Below are positions 4,858-5,384 of a stretch of DNA of 5,384 nucleotides, piece by piece (the stretch's first letter is position 1; each line of letters begins with the position of its first letter). The stretch spans positions 1 through 5,384 of the forward strand of contig JACZUQ010000055.1 in NCBI GenBank assembly GCA_022573065.1, given 5' to 3'. Made by a program: the position numbers and the translations under genes. The notes under the pieces are model-generated. The model was not told the DNA's origin and made no database searches. It saw nothing but the letters and a program-made list of their open reading frames with translations. The stretch is from Nitrososphaerota archaeon (GTDB taxonomy: Archaea > Thermoproteota > Nitrososphaeria > Nitrososphaerales > Nitrosopumilaceae).

Positions 4858-5384
4858 ATGCAAAAATCAGGAGTAATAGTTGGAAGCATTTTAGGAGCTA
4901 CAATAGTCCTGCTAGCACTTACCTTTGTATTTATCCCACCTCCAACAATTAGTCCTCCTCAAATTATTGTAACAAATGGACATGGACCTAGTACAGTTGG
5001 AGAAGAGACTCCATTACCTGTTACAAAGGACCTGTCGTTAATTCAGATTTTTGAAAGAACTGAGGAAGGAGTAGTTCAAGTAAATGTTCACAGAACATCT
5101 GATGTTATTGGCGCAAATGGAATAGGCTCTGGATTTGTTTTTGATAAAAATGGACATATAATTACAAATGAACATGTTGTTCAGAATTCTGATATAATAA
5201 CTGTAACTTTTCTTGATGGTCGCTCCTATAATGCAGAAGTAGTTGGAGTTGATGCTGCAACTGATATTGCGGTGATTAAAGTTAACGCAGATCCCTCTTT
5301 GTTAAAACCAATCCATATTGGAGATTCCTCTAATCTAAAAGTAGGAATGCCGGTGGCTGCAATTGGAAACCCATTTGGTCTTTC
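4858..5384 (+). CDS. HtrA/Deg-type serine protease, membrane-anchored, 3' end cut by the window
   Basis: The first 175 codons of a trypsin-like HtrA/DegP-family protease, which degrades misfolded proteins outside the membrane. A hydrophobic N-terminal segment (about 5-26) is a membrane anchor or uncleaved signal. A proline-rich linker follows (27-55). The protease domain begins near residue 60: SLIQIFERTEEGVVQVNV, then GIGSGFVFDKNGHIITNEHVV with the catalytic His106, then VVGVDAATDIAVIKV with the catalytic Asp136, and IGDSSNLKVGMPVAAIGNPFGL at the edge. The catalytic serine and any PDZ domains lie beyond the window, so activity and full length cannot be judged. With the anchor, the protease domain should face the pseudoperiplasm between membrane and S-layer. 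The start ATG is supported by the signal-anchor position and a TATA-like box 27 nt upstream. The protein stays open to the last base. Confidence 0.92.
   Translation, partial: MQKSGVIVGSILGATIVLLALTFVFIPPPTISPPQIIVTNGHGPSTVGEETPLPVTKDLSLIQIFERTEEGVVQVNVHRTSDVIGANGIGSGFVFDKNGHIITNEHVVQNSDIITVTFLDGRSYNAEVVGVDAATDIAVIKVNADPSLLKPIHIGDSSNLKVGMPVAAIGNPFGL

Overview
The window is AT-rich and gene-dense and carries an archaeal gene set: a two-repeat TATA-binding protein, a DUF1512-type membrane protein (a family known from archaea), a PAC2-family protein and a stand-alone MetRS-beta-like tRNA-binding domain. Protein wording, AT-richness, short intergenic gaps and TATA-like boxes about 24-31 nt before chosen starts suggest an ammonia-oxidising archaeon of the Nitrososphaerota (Thaumarchaeota), probably a marine Nitrosopumilus-like lineage. 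This assignment rests on recognition of the sequences, not on a search.

Layout from left to right. (1) A minus-strand pair: a DUF1512-like membrane protein (1325-204, TTG start) whose stop overlaps by one base the start of a 61-residue two-CxxC zinc-ribbon protein (204-19). (2) A 143-bp divergent promoter region, then TBP on the plus strand (1469-2029; an upstream in-frame ATG at 1409 is disfavoured). (3) A PAC2-family protein (2089-2790), convergent with no gap to a stand-alone tRNA-binding-domain protein on the minus strand (3114-2791). (4) A 77-bp divergent promoter region, then a plus-strand pair of an SRPBCC/START-like protein (3192-3608) and, 4 nt later, a membrane glycosyltransferase of family GT2 (3613-4821). 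(5) After a 36-nt gap with its own TATA-like box, the N-terminal part of a membrane-anchored HtrA/Deg-type serine protease (4858 onward, cut by the window edge before its catalytic serine).

The genes are mostly core functions: basal transcription (TBP), proteostasis (PAC2 protein, HtrA), tRNA handling (MetRS-beta-like) and envelope or lipid glycosylation (SRPBCC plus GT2). No stretch longer than 300 bp lacks a gene. I see no tRNA, rRNA, CRISPR array, insertion sequence or mobile-element signature. The least understood parts are the DUF1512-zinc ribbon pair and the SRPBCC-glycosyltransferase pair. I do not see clear evidence for a new defence or mobile system.
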